This document shows positions 60,178-60,803 of a DNA stretch of 60,803 nt, piece by piece. The translations under genes were made by a program, and so were the position numbers. The notes under the pieces are model-generated. The model saw only the letters and a program-made list of their open reading frames with translations. It was not told the origin of the DNA and did no database searches. The stretch's first letter is position 1. Every line of letters begins with the position of its first letter. This stretch comes from Gallionellaceae bacterium (GTDB lineage Bacteria; Pseudomonadota; Gammaproteobacteria; Burkholderiales; Gallionellaceae). Location: assembly GCA_027448945.1 (NCBI GenBank), contig DAIDMQ010000021.1, positions 1 to 60,803 on the forward strand. The letters are read 5' to 3'.

Positions 60178-60803
60178 ATGAAATCACTATCGAATATCTC
60201 TCTCCTGCTGGGCGCGCTGTGGCTAGTCAGTGCCGCGCCAGCTTATGCTGCCGAGCTGCCTTTGGGCAGCAATCTGCAGGGCTTGCTGGATTATGCGCAT
60301 GCGCATAATCCGGATCTCGCGGCTGCGCGTTTCGATGCGCAGGCGGTGCAATATCGCGCAGCTACTGCAGATGCTTTGCCCGATCCGGTGCTGCGTACCG
60401 AATTCATGGATGTCAGCAAGCAGGGTAGTCCAAATTTGCTGCCGGGGCAGGGGGGCGGCACGCGCTATTTGTTGATGCAGACTGTGCCATGGTTCGGCAA
60501 ACGTGATCTGCAACGCGAGGTCGCCGATGCACAAACCACCCAATCTGAAGGGCAGGTGGCGGCGAGCTGGAGTGAGCTGGCGGCGCGTATCAAAGCGACC
60601 TACGCCATGAATTACTATGCCAACGGCAGTGTGCATCTGGCGCAACAGAGCCTGACTTTGCTCAACAGTCTGGAAGACATCGCGCAGACGCGCTATGAAA
60701 ACGGTACCGGTGGCCAGCAGGATGTGTTGCGTGTGCAGATGGAGAAGACGCAATTGCAGGGCGAGCTGATCGCTTTGCAAATGGAGAGTCATCACACGCA
60801 AAC
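60178..60803 (+). CDS. TolC-family outer-membrane efflux protein (partial, runs off window)
   Basis: An open frame from ATG 60178 reaches the window end, giving 208 codons. A signal peptide (MKSLSNISLLLGALW...AYA) is followed by LLDYAHAHNPDLAAARFDAQ, LMQTVPWFGKRDLQREVADA and RYENGTGGQQDVLRVQMEKT, the OMF repeat hallmarks of CzcC/CusC-type proteins. With the preceding cysteine-rich protein it is probably the outer-membrane part of a heavy-metal RND efflux operon whose pump lies beyond the edge. The 108 bases upstream show no gene. Confidence 0.88.
   Translation, partial: MKSLSNISLLLGALWLVSAAPAYAAELPLGSNLQGLLDYAHAHNPDLAAARFDAQAVQYRAATADALPDPVLRTEFMDVSKQGSPNLLPGQGGGTRYLLMQTVPWFGKRDLQREVADAQTTQSEGQVAASWSELAARIKATYAMNYYANGSVHLAQQSLTLLNSLEDIAQTRYENGTGGQQDVLRVQMEKTQLQGELIALQMESHHTQ

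Overview
The window reads as a bacterial chromosome segment. It is most like a betaproteobacterium of the Nitrosomonadales/Gallionellaceae kind. That assignment is an inference from gene content and order (pyrG-kdsA-eno-ftsB, pilF-rodZ-ispG-hisS-yfgM-bamB-der, thrS-infC-rpmI-rplT-pheST-ihfA-merR, and a CysB-linked sulfate assimilation operon), not from a database search. Coding density is high, GC is moderate, and I see no tRNA, rRNA or CRISPR array.

Layout. 1-139: right end of an IS3-family element. 97-2215: a compact signalling cluster with a cysteine-knuckle module, a pseudo-receiver/class III adenylate cyclase, a small CxC protein and a stand-alone BLUF blue-light sensor. 2380-2937: periplasmic glutathione peroxidase. 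2951-5613 (minus): yajL-like gene, hypothetical, PAP2 phosphatase, yajQ and ppnP. 5623-9538 (minus): macro-domain protein and the arginine genes argG, argF and argD. 9760-11725: rpsT and, divergently, murJ. 11855-20105: cysB and a nitroreductase on the minus strand, and divergently a TSUP permease, a small protein, cysI, DUF934, cysH, cysD and cysN. There is no cysC or cysJ, and CysH has the Fe-S cysteines of an APS reductase, so sulfate goes to APS, sulfite and sulfide. 20211-24475: pyrG, kdsA, eno and ftsB. 24663-28886: a seven-PAS GGDEF-EAL protein. 28999-34497: a DoxX remnant, selO, an HU gene, a small winged-helix protein, LMW-PTP, an ABC-F ATPase and a frameshifted secreted-protein gene. 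34513-42838 (minus): serB, merR, ihfA, pheT, pheS, rplT, rpmI, infC and thrS. 43065-46146: an Mce/Mla-type lipid transport operon with a degenerate ATPase. 46298-55482: ndk, rlmN, pilF, rodZ, ispG, hisS, yfgM, bamB and der. 55522-58833: SWIM/SNF2 helicase. 59022-59584: ccdAB-type toxin-antitoxin. 59713-60803: a cysteine-rich secreted protein and the start of an outer-membrane efflux protein that runs off the window.

Most notable observations. (1) A BLUF photoreceptor shares an operon with a separate class III cyclase, which looks like a two-protein version of a light-regulated adenylate cyclase. (2) The short infC-rpmI gap can fold as an H-type pseudoknot in the place where L20 autoregulation would be expected. 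(3) The Mce operon carries an ABC ATPase that has lost its Walker motifs. (4) The catalytic tail of cysH is duplicated downstream as a 32-codon reading frame. (5) infC appears to start at AUA. (6) An inactivated gene carries frameshifts that can be traced base by base.
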